From: Diadophis punctatus similis
Lineage: Eukaryota > Chordata > Lepidosauria > Squamata > Dipsadidae
Direction of reading: 5' to 3'
NCBI GenBank assembly: GCA_023053685.1
Contig: JALIGW010000002.1
Location: forward strand, 47,247,278-47,311,277
Length of the DNA stretch: 64,000 nt
Shown here piece by piece: positions 36,545 through 46,270 of this stretch. Numbering within the stretch: position 1 is the first letter of the stretch; each line of letters opens with the position of its first letter. The notes under the pieces were generated by a model. It saw only the letters and a list, made by a program, of their open reading frames with translations, was not told the origin of the DNA and ran no database searches. The position numbers and the translations under genes are program-made.

Positions 36545-37409
36545 AATGTTTTGGAATAAGCCTACTAAGAAAATACTAGAATTTTTTTTTTAAATATAGG
36601 CATTTCCAGCTTTTTATTTAAAAAAATGGAATGATGGATGATCTTAAGTATGTACTACTTCAGAACATTCACACACACCCAAAAAAAAACAATTTTAATA
36701 CTTTCTCGTTTATAATTTTTTCTGTAAGTAGATATTCACTGCATTTTCAAATGTACTATCAGAACTTGGAGAATCCTCTACTACATTACAAATTATACAA
36801 ACTGGCTGCTTATTGTTACATGGTGTAGGTAATTTTTTTTTTAATTTGCTGCTATTCCTGCAGAATGGAAAGAAGTAAGATTTGCTTTACTAAATAACAT
36901 TACAAGGTTACTAGGTGTTCCTAGATATTTTTGGAAAAACTAAAATAAAAAGCAGAGAGATTTAATACCAAAAAGTCAGTGTCCCTTACGTGATATATGT
37001 CATATATCACTAGATGGCTAGATTCTGGATCTGAGATTTCATTTGCAAATGCTTTATTTCTACAGATATTTCTCATTATTGTTATTTCTGCACCTGAGCC
37101 CGAGATACAGCCAGCCACCTGCTGAGCTGAAACATGGCTGCCTAAGGAAGTCTGTGTCTTTGACTTGCTATGCTTCTCCAGTTCAGAAGTAATAAGAACA
37201 GACAAAATGATCAAAGGAGAAAGGTTTCTTAGATTCAGAACAGATGGTTTATTGCAGAAAGGCCACAAAACAGATGGTTGATAGGACAAGAGGGATAATA
37301 TGAGGAAAATATGGAAGGATGGTTTTTAACATGACACAATCCTGCTATCTTAACATATATGCATAGTGTCTTTACTTTGTTCTGTAAACACACAGGTTAA
37401 ACAGTATAC
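36545..37409. other. AT-rich non-coding sequence
   Basis: No repeat recognised. A 122-codon minus frame at 36921-37289 has no recognisable domain. Confidence 0.45.
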
Positions 37410-37427
37410 AATAGTAAACCCTGATTT

Positions 37428-38119
37428 AGGGACTTCCGGTTCCGGATCGCTGCATCGCGGACGCTCCTCGTTGAGCGCCTTTCCTTTTCCCCGTTAAAGC
37501 CGCCAGAACAGCTGTCTGGCGGCTTGAAAGTCTCTGCCCCGGGCAAAGGGGAGAGATGAGAGCCGGACAGGTGGGGTAGAGCCCCCCCTAGTGCCCCAAG
37601 TGTCAGCTAGGGGCGCGAAAGGTGAGGGCTCCCCAGCCAGCCTGTCTCTTGCTCCGGGGACTTGGAAACCTCCGCTTTTGCGGAGCAAGATGCTGTGACC
37701 ACCCGCTGCTTCGTGAATGGGATTACAACTACTTAATTGTTTAAACAAGCAGACAGAGAGAGACAGGATTTTAAAGGGCAAGTACAGATTTTTTTTTTCT
37801 TTCAACTCCACTGCTGATTTTCACTTCAGAAGAAACTAAGTAACAGTTATTAGGCTACAACATGGCGATCGGAGAAAGTGGGAGGAGAAGTGAAAGTAAC
37901 TTTCGTTTCCCTAGCAGCTTTTTTTCTTATGGAAATTTTTGATTTTGAAAGTTGGCTTTACCCTCTCTGTCTCCCGATTCTGGATTAAATAATAACTGAC
38001 AATTTTTTAAAAAATAAAATTCTATCTGGCTTTGGAATTTGAAAGAATTTTAAAAGAAATTTAAAAGAACTTTAACTAGAGGCTTGGCTTTTTCTTTGTT
38101 CACCACTGGAAATACTAAA
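37428..38119 (+). promoter_or_regulatory. 5' leader / probable internal promoter of the ORF1-only element
   Basis: Begins gggacttccggttccgg, which includes an ETS-type CTTCCGG core a few bases from the 5' end. It contains the perfect 9-bp stem hairpin gccgccaga/tctggcggc (37499-37523) and a second inverted pair cttgctccg/cggagcaag (about 37649-37688). CpG density is far above that of the surrounding DNA. Promoter activity is inferred from L1 biology. Confidence 0.55.
37862..37942 (+). CDS. Upstream ORF in the leader of the ORF1-only element
   Basis: 26 codons from ATG (37862) to TGA (37940-37942). The context aacATGG has A at -3 and G at +4, as good as that of ORF1. It ends about 180 bp before the ORF1 start, so reinitiation or leaky scanning would be needed for ORF1 translation from a capped transcript. 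The peptide has no recognisable feature. It may be chance. Confidence 0.35.
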   Translation: MAIGESGRRSESNFRFPSSFFSYGNF

Positions 38120-39241
38120 ATGGCTTCAAAATCTGGAAAGATTGTTTTGAATAAAAGAATGGATTATTCATCTGGTTATATTTCTAAAATGCAACTTACC
38201 ACTGAGTTAACACCCCCAAAGTCTTTAACACCTGAAAATTTAATAAGTACCTTAAAGATTATGAAAGATGAACTTATTGTTGAATTTAACCAAAAAATTA
38301 GTGAAATAGATAATAAAATGCAGGCTGCTTTAAAGAATATTGACCAACAAATTAGAAATGATGTGTTGGAGGTATGTAAAGGTCTAGCAACAAATATTGA
38401 AGTTTTGGCAAACCGCATTGAAGAAAACAAACAAGTTTTGACAACTTCAGTAGAATATATAGATAAAATACAAAATGACATTGCAAATTTTGAAACAGAG
38501 GTGTTAATGACGCAATTCAGATCCATGGAATTTGCCATAAGGGTCAGGGGGTTGAAAGAAGGATTATATGAAGATTTGAAAGGAAGGATGGTGGAAGCTT
38601 TGGAGCAGGTGTCTGGACTGTCTAAAGAAGAACTAGCCAGGCAAATTGATAAAATATATAGAATCAACTCCTGGTATGCAAAACAAAAACACCTACCAAG
38701 GGATATTGTAATATACTTTACTACAAGAGCCTTACGGAATAGGATTATACAGGCGACGTTTAAAAATAACCTGCAGGTGAATGGCCAGGAACTGATGATA
38801 TGGAAAGAAATTCCCTCTAAAATGCTCAAAGCCAGAAAAGATTATACCTTTCTGATTGATGAATTTAAAAGGTTAAATTTACATTACAAATGGGAAGCAC
38901 CAACAGGAGTTGCAGTGAAATTTCTGGGAAAAAGATATCGGCTTAATACAACAAAGAAAGCTACTGAATTTTATGTCAACGTCTTAAAGGCTGATATATC
39001 CAAGATTCCAGAGGAAAGATGTATGAAAACAAAAGAGGAGGAGGAGGGAAAGCCATCCCTTCCTCTTCAAATCGAAACAGATTTACAAAATTTAAATGAT
39101 TGGCAGAGCCAGACAGATGTCTACAGTCTGGAAAAGGAGATGGAAGATCGGGGTCAGATGGGAGGCGAGCTGACAACTACAAAATTATCAAGTTACAAAA
39201 AGATGCAACCATCATCAAGATACAACAAGATGCAGTGTTGA
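38120..39241 (+). CDS. L1-type ORF1 protein (RNA-binding chaperone), intact
   Basis: 373 codons without interruption. I start at the ATG at 38120 (context aaaATGG) because the 12 in-frame upstream codons lack an ATG. Order: short N-terminus; Lys/Glu-rich coiled coil at about residues 45-140 (DELIVEFNQKISEIDNKM, LANRIEENKQVLTTSVEYI), expected to trimerise; an RRM-like domain from about 145 (MEFAIRVRGLKEG, LPRDIVIYFTTRALRNRII); a C-terminal domain at about 240-300 (SKMLKARKDYTFLIDEFKRL, VAVKFLGKRYRLNTTKKAT); and a hydrophilic tail of about 70 residues with an EEEE run. This is the L1 ORF1p ('transposase 22') architecture. ORF1p coats L1 RNA and acts as a nucleic-acid chaperone in retrotransposition. 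No ORF2 follows. Domestication is possible but unproven. Confidence 0.85.
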   Translation: MASKSGKIVLNKRMDYSSGYISKMQLTTELTPPKSLTPENLISTLKIMKDELIVEFNQKISEIDNKMQAALKNIDQQIRNDVLEVCKGLATNIEVLANRIEENKQVLTTSVEYIDKIQNDIANFETEVLMTQFRSMEFAIRVRGLKEGLYEDLKGRMVEALEQVSGLSKEELARQIDKIYRINSWYAKQKHLPRDIVIYFTTRALRNRIIQATFKNNLQVNGQELMIWKEIPSKMLKARKDYTFLIDEFKRLNLHYKWEAPTGVAVKFLGKRYRLNTTKKATEFYVNVLKADISKIPEERCMKTKEEEEGKPSLPLQIETDLQNLNDWQSQTDVYSLEKEMEDRGQMGGELTTTKLSSYKKMQPSSRYNKMQC

Positions 39242-40060
39242 AGTTTATTGGACAGATGGTTGCCATTATGACTGTACTTTTCTTTTTCCCTTCTTTCCTT
39301 AATTTTTTTTTCTTTTCTTTACTTCTTGCATTCTTTTTTTTTTCTTTTGTTTTTTTTGGGGGGCTTATTCAAAGTATTATTAATTCTTTTTAAAGATTTA
39401 GAACTTTTTTGAACCTAATAATTTAATACATAGTAACATTTTGTTACTAATAGAGTGGTAGAATTTATGATGAAGTTTAAGGTTTTTGTATTATTATTTA
39501 GTTATTTTTTGTGTAATATCAATTTAAGTTTTATTTAATTGTGAGAAAGATTTGGAATTGTTATCTATCCAGTTATAAAATATTACAATTAGATTTAACA
39601 TTTTTTTTTTGGGAGGAAGGTTATTTAAAGTTTGGAATTAGTGCTTATAATCTGATATATAGTAATAGTAAGTTATTTATATACTGATTGATTTTATGAT
39701 GAAGTTTAAGGTTTTTGTATTTAATACTTAGTCATCATTTATGTAATAATCATTTAATTCTTAGTTAACAGTGAAGAAATGTTGTGAAGGGTAGATGATT
39801 GAAAGGAGGAGGAAGGAATTTTTATTAGTGTACAATTTGGAGTTGAAGTTTTAAAAAAATAAGGTGGAAGTCAAAATTTTTTAATTTAATTTAAATTTAT
39901 TTTATTGATATTATGCCCTGTACTCTCTCTGGGAAGTCCGGGGGGGAGGGGGGAGGGAAAGGGGTGGGTTAGGGGGGAGAAAAATTAAAAAAAATGTTTG
40001 TACTTTCTATTTAATGTTTAGCTATTATCTATGTAATTTTGTACTAATAAAACTTTTTGG
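39242..40060 (+). repeat. 3' UTR of the ORF1-only element with internal direct repeats
   Basis: AT-rich sequence in which tttatgatgaagtttaaggt plus the following tttttgtatt occurs twice (from about 39463 and 39693, spacing about 230 bp). A weaker third version is gtttgtactttctatttaat near 39995. Toward the end lies a G-rich tract (39940-39980) with at least five runs of four or more G, resembling the quadruplex-prone polypurine tract in L1 3' UTRs. Confidence 0.7.
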
Positions 40061-40090
40061 AAAAAAAAAAAAAATAGTAAACCCTGATTT

Positions 40091-40377
40091 TTAGAATGAT
40101 ATCCTTACTGGTTATGGAATGTTATTTAATTCATTAGAAGCAAGATAGTTAGCTACAAGATAAATTTGTTGTTGAAAGAACATATGGAAATGTTACAAAG
40201 AAAACAATTCTGCCACTTACTTAATCTATGAATTATTGTGAGTTAATGGTCTGAATCAGATTTCATTCTAGTAGCTGAACTGGAGTGTCAAATTGATTCA
40301 GTTAATATCATTGATTCAGTTGTCCAGAATAATTTAAATATCCAAATGTATCATGAAATTGAATTTATTTTATATCT
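40091..40377. other. AT-rich non-coding sequence
   Basis: No feature recognised. Confidence 0.4.
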
Positions 40378-40440
40378 GGTGCATCTTCAAAATGCCGCCC
40401 TGAGTCCCTCGGGAGTTGGGCGGCATATAAGAACTATTAA

Positions 40441-40470
<30 letters not shown>
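40378..40470 (+). mobile_element. CR1/L2-group LINE 3' tail
   Basis: gccgccctgagtccctcggg followed by gttgggcggcatataagaac and (AATA)n. It is the same 3' terminus as the minus-strand LINE at 2192-5470, truncated to under 100 bp. The gccgccc/gggcggc pair forms a short terminal hairpin. Confidence 0.85.
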
Positions 40471-40471
<1 letters not shown>

Positions 40472-40474
40472 AAT

Positions 40475-41665
40475 CCTTCATATTATTGGATCATCTTAAG
40501 TGGACCCATTCAAATTGAACATTTAATATTAATTAATAACTTAATTCAGAAAATAGAACTGAATCAAAATGAGATGCAATTGAAATACCTTGTTACTCCA
40601 CATCTTTCCATAGTCCTATTTACTACTCTTTTCATTTCACAAGAGATATGATTAAGATAGACATCTATATTTTCACTGAGTTATAGATTTTCTTATAGTC
40701 TATCTTTCATTCTCCTCATAGTCGCATTGATATTCACAGACTGTTTTTAAAAGGTTACTCACTTCTCTCATTACAGCAACACCTGGCATAATATTTGATA
40801 TAAATCTAGTTAATAATGTGTTCCTTGATAGAATGTTTTAAAATGCAAAATTAATTATAAAGTCTTCTTTTATTTACCACTAATCTTGGACATATGTTCT
40901 CATCAATATTGTTTTTTATTTGCTAGCTATAATGGTTGAAAAAGAATGAAATTTAAATGAGACAAATTTGCATGGAAAAGCCAGCCATTTTCTTTGATAA
41001 AAATAGCTGTCCATATTATTTTTATGCCAACAAATCAAACATTCCCTTTTAATTCAAAACAACTATATAAAAATAATGCACTCTTGGAATATTTTATTTA
41101 ATGTTTTATTATAAAAATATTACAAAAATACAGTACCATGTTTTAAAAAAAATAGAGCTTCACTAGCAAAGTAGAAAAAAATAATTTGTGATCTCCTGCT
41201 AGCTTCTGCATGACTTTGCTTGTTGGAAATAAGCAAAGAAGATCACTAAATGGTGACCATGTGATCTTGACCATGTGGACATACTATGATGTCATAATTG
41301 CAAGCCAGGCATCAAGTGCCTTGATCATAATCATGGAGACACTGCAATAACCAGAACCTGGAGAACCAGTAGTAAGTACCACTTGTTCATGACTCTTGCA
41401 AGTTTTAATGGTGTTTGCAGTGGTCATTGAGTGAAGATTACCTGTGTTCCCATTTACTAGAAATGGAATAGGTTAAAAGTGCTCTATCTTCCTAAGCGTA
41501 CCGAGGAATCACTGCATCTTTCTAAAGTTTTTCTTTAATCTTTCTAAAACTCCAAACTTCCTCTTCTTAATGTTCCTCCTGCATCTTACGAACTGTGCAC
41601 ATTATGTACTCCATTATTGTGCTTTGACAGTTTAGGAGAAGAAATGGGTGAGTCTCTAAATCATG
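40475..41665. other. AT-rich non-coding sequence with faint mariner-like remnant
   Basis: At 41225-41455 words such as gatcactaaatggtgaccat and cattgagtgaagattacctg suggest an old relative of the element at 27865. The rest is unrecognised. Confidence 0.35.
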
Positions 41666-41666
41666 C

Positions 41667-41735
41667 TGGAGAATTCTGGGAATTGAATTCCACATATCTT
41701 ATAGTTGGTAAGGCAGAGAAACATTGTTTAAATCT
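41667..41735. mobile_element. hAT mini-element right half
   Basis: gctggagaattctgggaatt, then ccacatatcttatagttgg: one arm of the 27024 family. Confidence 0.55.
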
Positions 41736-41775
41736 TGCTGAAAGAGTGAGACGATAGATAATGTTGAAGTGTGTT

Positions 41776-41875
41776 CAGTGGTGGAATTCAAATAATTTAA
41801 CAACCGGTTCTCTGCCCTAATGACCAGCTGGGTGGTCATGTGACTAAGTGGGTGTGGCCAACTTGATTAGTCTCA
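41776..41875. mobile_element. hAT element left end (CAGTGGTGGAATTC family)
   Basis: cagtggtggaattcaaataa followed by acaaccggttctc and gaccagctgggtggtcatg, the left part of elements such as 61229 and 56922. The right end is not found; the sequence runs into CR1-like ctcaggaaatttctccttag. Confidence 0.6.
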
Positions 41876-41945
41876 CCCTCAGGAAATTTCTCCTTAGTCC
41901 AACTCACAATAAAATAGCACAATAAATAGCACTGTTCAATATTTA

Positions 41946-42102
41946 GAGTAGAGTAGAGTAGAGTAGAGTAGAGTAGAGTAGAGTAGAGTAGAGTAGAGTA
42001 GAGTAATAGAATAGAATAGAATAGAATAGAATAGAATAGAATAGAATAGAATAGAATAGAATAGAATAGAATAGAATAGAATAGAATAGAATAGAATAGA
42101 AC
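41946..42102 (-). repeat. (AGAGT)n to (AGAAT)n pentamer array at a CR1 tail
   Basis: About 12 units of agagt followed by about 19 units of agaat, abutting a minus-strand CR1 3' end. On the CR1 strand the order is ATTCT units, then ACTCT units. Confidence 0.95.
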
Positions 42103-42713
42103 AGCAGAATTGGAAGACCTTGGAGGCTTCTAGTCCAACCCCCTGCTTAGGCAGTAAACCCTATATCAGTGATGGCGAACCTATGGCACGTGTGCCACAG
42201 GTGGCGCATGGAGCCATATCTGAGGGCACGTGAGGCATTGCCCTATGTCAGCTCCAGCGCACATGTGTGTGCTGGCCAGCTGATTTTTGGCCTTCTTTTT
42301 GGCCATTTTCACTCTCCCCAGGCTTCAGGAAAGCTTCCTGGACCCTGGGGATGGCGAAAAACGGCCCAACGGCCCAACCAGAAGTTTGGAAATGAACTTC
42401 TGGTTGGCCCGTTGGGCTATTTTTTGCCATCCCTAGGGTTCAGAAAAGCCTCATGCACAGGGGGGTGCAGCATGGGGGTTGTGGACATGCTTGGGGGGAG
42501 GGATTGCATTATGAGTGTGGGCATGTGCGCGCACACTATCACATGCGCGTGCACCCTTTTGGCACCCGAGCTGAAAAAGGTTCGCCATCACTGCCCTATA
42601 TCATTTCAGACAAATGGATATGCAATCTCTTCTTTAAAACTTCCAGTGTTGGAGCATTTACAACTTCTGGAGACAAGTTGTTCCACTGATTAATTGTTCT
42701 GTCAGGAAATTTG
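42103..42713 (-). mobile_element. CR1 LINE 3' end, split by a hAT insertion
   Basis: The two CR1 pieces, 42103-42166 (cagaattggaagaccttgga, cttctagtccaaccccctgc) and 42602-42713 (catttcagacaaatggatat, acttctggagacaagttgtt), join into one CR1 3' UTR on the minus strand once the hAT element at 42167-42593 and one copy of its duplication are set aside. The sense sequence ggttggactagaag is the conserved CR1 3' motif also seen in birds. Confidence 0.9.
42167..42593. mobile_element. Non-autonomous hAT element (CAGTGATGGCGAACC family)
   Basis: 427 bp with inverted ends cagtgatggcgaacctatgg and aaggttcgccatcactg, flanked by the perfect 8-bp repeat ccctatat (42159-42166 and 42594-42601). The interior is GC-rich with gggatggcgaaaaacggccc in inverted copies. 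The long frames over it are shadows of these repeats. Confidence 0.95.
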
Positions 42714-42900
42714 AGGGGCTCATACAAAAATGAAGGGGTCAAACTATTTTCCAAAGCACCAAAAGGCACAAGAAGAAACAATGGATGGAAACTAACCAAA
42801 GAGAGAGGCAACCTAGGATTAAGAAGAAATTTCCTAAGGGTGAGACCAATCAACCAATAGAATAGCTTGCCTTCAGAAGTTGTGGGTTCTCCATCACACA
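42714..42900 (+). mobile_element. CR1 fragment, head-to-head with the previous one
   Basis: gaagaaacaatggatggaaa, then agaagaaatttcctaagggt and gccttcagaagttgtgggtt: the CR1 3' region in sense on the plus strand. It starts exactly where the minus-strand copy stops, and the two overlap in element coordinates by about 80 bp. Confidence 0.8.
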
Positions 42901-43140
42901 CAAGCAACACAATTACAAGATAATTTGAAATCTTTACAGTTTAATACTGTAAGCTAACTCTTAAATGCTGAAAATGCAGGATCAAAATACATAAACATAG
43001 AAAACAGCATTGCAACCCTATTCCAAATTAATAAAATCAATTCTGCTAATTAGAACGTGTATTTAAAAATACATAAGAACTCTGACAAGAAACTCCTGCT
43101 CTGTACTAACATTTTTTAAACTCCTTCCCTGGCCTAATCC
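42901..43140. other. AT-rich spacer
   Basis: No feature recognised. Confidence 0.4.
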
Positions 43141-43315
43141 TGTCAAGAACAAGGAGAGATTCAACCTAGAAATAAGGAAGAATTTTCTGACGGTGAGAAC
43201 AATCAACTAATGGAACAGCTTGCTTTCGCAAGTTGTGGGAGCTTCATCACTGGACGCTTTCAAGAAAAGATTGGACTGCCATTTGTCAGAAATGGAGTCT
43301 GTGCGTGGCTTAGCT
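43141..43315 (+). mobile_element. CR1 LINE 3' UTR fragment
   Basis: gagagattcaacctagaaat, aggaagaattttctgacggt, ggaacagcttgctttcgcaa and tggactgccatttgtcagaa match the same CR1 segment as 42714-42900, independently inserted and more diverged. Confidence 0.8.
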
Positions 43316-43652
43316 CAACTGTTCAGTAGTAAAGCTGCTTGCTGCTGTGAAAGCAAAAGCAAAACTGAAACTCCTCTCCTTGTGTTTTGCATTTGGATCA
43401 GATTTCTTTTCAGGTGGGGAGTGGGGAATACAACTCCTTAGCATCAGAGCTTGTTAATAATAATATAAGAAATACTCATGCTTTGATGGTCATTTTGAAA
43501 AATCATTTCTTAGTGAGCACCTAGAAGCCAAGAGGAACATACGTGGCAAATTTCAAGTTTGTAGGCTTTACGGTTCAGGAGATTTCGTGATTAATGTTGT
43601 GGTGCCCACATACAGGTACTGAATGTAAAAGAGTTAAGTTGTTGTATAAAGT
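43316..43652. other. Unclassified repeat-like sequence
   Basis: The stretch gtgagcacctagaagccaag then gcaaatttcaagtttgtagg looks like a repeat I have seen in squamates but cannot classify. It may continue on the far side of the solo LTR (to about 44535, tgtgtgagtggtttttgatt). Confidence 0.3.
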
Positions 43653-43657
43653 TAAAG

Positions 43658-44280
43658 TGTGGTCAAAAGGAATTGTATACACAAGTAAGTATGGAGCCAA
43701 ACAGCTTTTAAATGTATGGTAAGTAGAAAGGGGGAGGTGTTTATCCCAGTTCTCCAGAAGGGAGGGGGGATAGATTACATCATAAGGAGCCAGCCAATCG
43801 GATCATAGATAGCAGGGCCAGGAACTATAAAACTATAAAACTATAAAAGGCCTAGTTGGAAGAGATGAGGAGAGCTCTGTTTGTGGTAACTTCCAAGAGG
43901 GAAGGTTTATAGGGATTCTCTGCCTGAGTTTAACTGTCCAAGAGGGAAGTTAACAGGAGAGAGCATAGGCTCTAGGCAGTTCTGTGGGAAGCAGGGTCAG
44001 GGGACTTTATTGATTGATATATTGTGTTATTTGTATATAGAGATAAACAGTGAGAAACGTGCTCTAATCTATAGGCTTTAATCCAAGGAAGAACTGGGTT
44101 TTCTTAGATTTAGTCAGGAAAGCTAGGAGAGTTCTCTGAGGGGAAGAAAAGGTGTAAAAGAATTGAATAGCTGGTTGTGGCTGTAAGAAATTTACTTGAC
44201 ATTTACTGAGAAGTTTGTATTTAAATAAACTGTTTTCTTGTTTGTTCAAGAAACGTGTCTAAGTCTTTCTATTCCTCACA
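43658..44280 (+). mobile_element. Solo LTR, 623 bp, with 5-bp target duplication
   Basis: Starts tgtggtcaaaaggaattg and ends ctattcctcaca, so TGTG...CACA termini. Perfect 5-bp flanks taaag (43653-43657 and 44281-44285). A TATA box ctataaaagg (43841-43850) is preceded by two tandem aactataa repeats, and the polyadenylation signal aataaa is at 44224-44229, about 56 bp before the 3' end. That is the U3-R-U5 order of an LTR. No internal region remains. A retrovirus-like or Gypsy origin cannot be separated from this alone. Confidence 0.9.
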
Positions 44281-44285
44281 TAAAG

Positions 44286-46270
44286 TATATCATAAGCAAT
44301 TCTGCAGAGCATAGGGATATTGTAACAGTAAAATCAAACCTCTAAGGAGAGAGAGAAGTGAAACAGAGGGCGTTACCCTTGGTCAGGGAGATATAAAAAA
44401 AGAAAATTAAACATAAATCTATTCTGAGCACTATTTTACGCTACCAAGACATATAAAACAATAAACCTGACTGGAGGGGGACGGACAACCCTCGCAAATG
44501 TGTGAGTGGTTTTTGATTTTATATATATAGATTCTTCCAAACAATCCATAATTCAGTTTTAACATTTGTATTACAGTCATAAAAATGTAGGGTTTGCTTT
44601 ATTTGCTACAGAAATGCTAACTCCTTCAATTTGACGGCATAGATTTTTCTCTGATCCTTCAGTTTTTGAATAAAATTATTAGCTATATTATTAGTGTGTA
44701 TTCAGTGCATTCTCTTATGTTCTATTGAAATAAGATTGTGATGGAAGGTAGATTAATTTCTTTTGTTACTTTCTTTTTTTAAAAAAAACTGTACACTTAT
44801 TATAGTTTATTTTGAGATTTTAACATACAGCCAAGTGGTTTTTATAATAGTTAATGGTGTGAAAATAAAATCTTGTAGGTTTAATGGAATGTGCCTGTAC
44901 AGGGGTACAGGTACAAATTGGTATAAAACATCTTATATCATATATTAGAAATACTGCTTTTGAACCACTCTGGAATAAATACTGGATAAAATACAGGATA
45001 AAAATAAGCTTTGAACCTTAAAATGCCCTTTTCATACTCATTAAGTAGCAATTGTATCACGATGAAAATGCCAATCTACTTGCCGAGATAGATTTGTTTT
45101 CCTTAATGGATTAATAGACCAGACCCCAACTCTCTTAATAAGAAAAAGATATGTAATCGTGCTTCACTTTGAATAATCCATTTGTCACTCTAATAAATTT
45201 CATAGCATGAAATTATTTTATACTTGTCAACTGGTATTTCAAATCAGTTTTTAAGTTACTACTTTTAGTTTTTCTTTTTCATCTTGAACTTAATTTTTTT
45301 CAATGCAAAATAAAAAAATCTATTTTCAAAAAGCTATTTCTTTGAATTAAATGCTATTGCAGTGATGCTGGTATGACTTATACTAAAGGAATAAACTGAC
45401 TCAATTCCAAAACAGTTGACCAAAAACTTAATTTAATAAACAAAACCAACTGTAAGTAAATTTTGCCTCATGTTGACTCTCACAACAACAAAAACAAGCT
45501 CCTAGCAAATTATTACTATGCTTGCTTAATCTAAGTTTATTGTAAACATAAATATTATTTTGTCTGTTAATTGTTTTCACCAGAGTGACTAATCTCTCAA
45601 ATTGTATTCGTCTTTATTAGTGAGAACCCACCCCACCAAGAGTGTTCTACTTGACAATGAACACAAATTGATATAATGAAAGCAGTTTGGAAATTCAAGA
45701 ATATTCATATATTCTCCAACAAACTCCTACAAATTTCATTGCTAGCAATGTCTCTTCTTCCTGTTATTTTTAGTATGGTACTATTACTTTATTTGTTTCT
45801 TTAATAATAAAAGGAAAGGCTATTTAAAGGGAATAACAGACTATTTATTTTGGGTTGCTCATGGAAATAAAAAGACGTGACTTGAGAATATGATTTTTGG
45901 GGAAAGATATTTAAAACCTACCAGAATTATTGAAACACATTCCGTCTCTTTCTTCCAACAGAAAGAGAACTACAGCTTCCTGCAACAATATTTAGAATTT
46001 CTGTATTGAATTTACCAAATGGGTTGAATTAATTTTATTATGTGAGATTTGCAGCTTAGCCCAGAAACCCATTATGCTGGAATAAATGTAATGTATTATC
46101 CTGAGAAATTTACAGCAAATGAGTGCTGTAAGGATAGAAAATACTTTTTTGGTGTTCTTCAAAACTGCTTGGTCTTTGCTTCTGTTTCACAACGGAGTTC
46201 GGGTTAGAAACTTCCTTATACAGAATTAAAATCACAAAGGTTTGCCTTTGCCTCCTTTATTGATACAATT
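44286..46270. other. AT-rich non-coding sequence
   Basis: About 2 kb; apart from the unclassified repeat near 44390-44535 I recognise nothing. Confidence 0.45.

Larger units (their letters stand above)
37428..40072 (+). mobile_element. L1-like retrotransposon with ORF1 only (HAL1-like), apparently full length
   Basis: About 2.64 kb flanked by an 18-bp target duplication (aatagtaaaccctgattt at 37410-37427 and 40073-40090). Order: GC- and CpG-rich 5' leader (37428-38119), intact ORF1 (38120-39241), AT-rich 3' UTR with a G-rich tract (39940-39980), the signal aataaa in actaataaaacttttt (about 40046), then about 14 A. No endonuclease or reverse transcriptase motif is present between ORF1 and the tail. 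This layout matches mammalian HAL1 elements, which carry only ORF1 and borrow L1 ORF2 protein. An internally deleted L1 is the alternative. The intact frame and clean target duplication point to a recent insertion. Confidence 0.88.

Noticed and set aside
38176..38829. 217-codon minus-strand frame opposite ORF1
   Set aside because: Antisense shadow of the L1-type ORF1; hydrophobic composition arises from the A-rich sense strand.
42169..42693. 174-codon plus-strand frame
   Set aside because: It runs through a hAT element into antisense CR1 sequence, so it is a chance frame.
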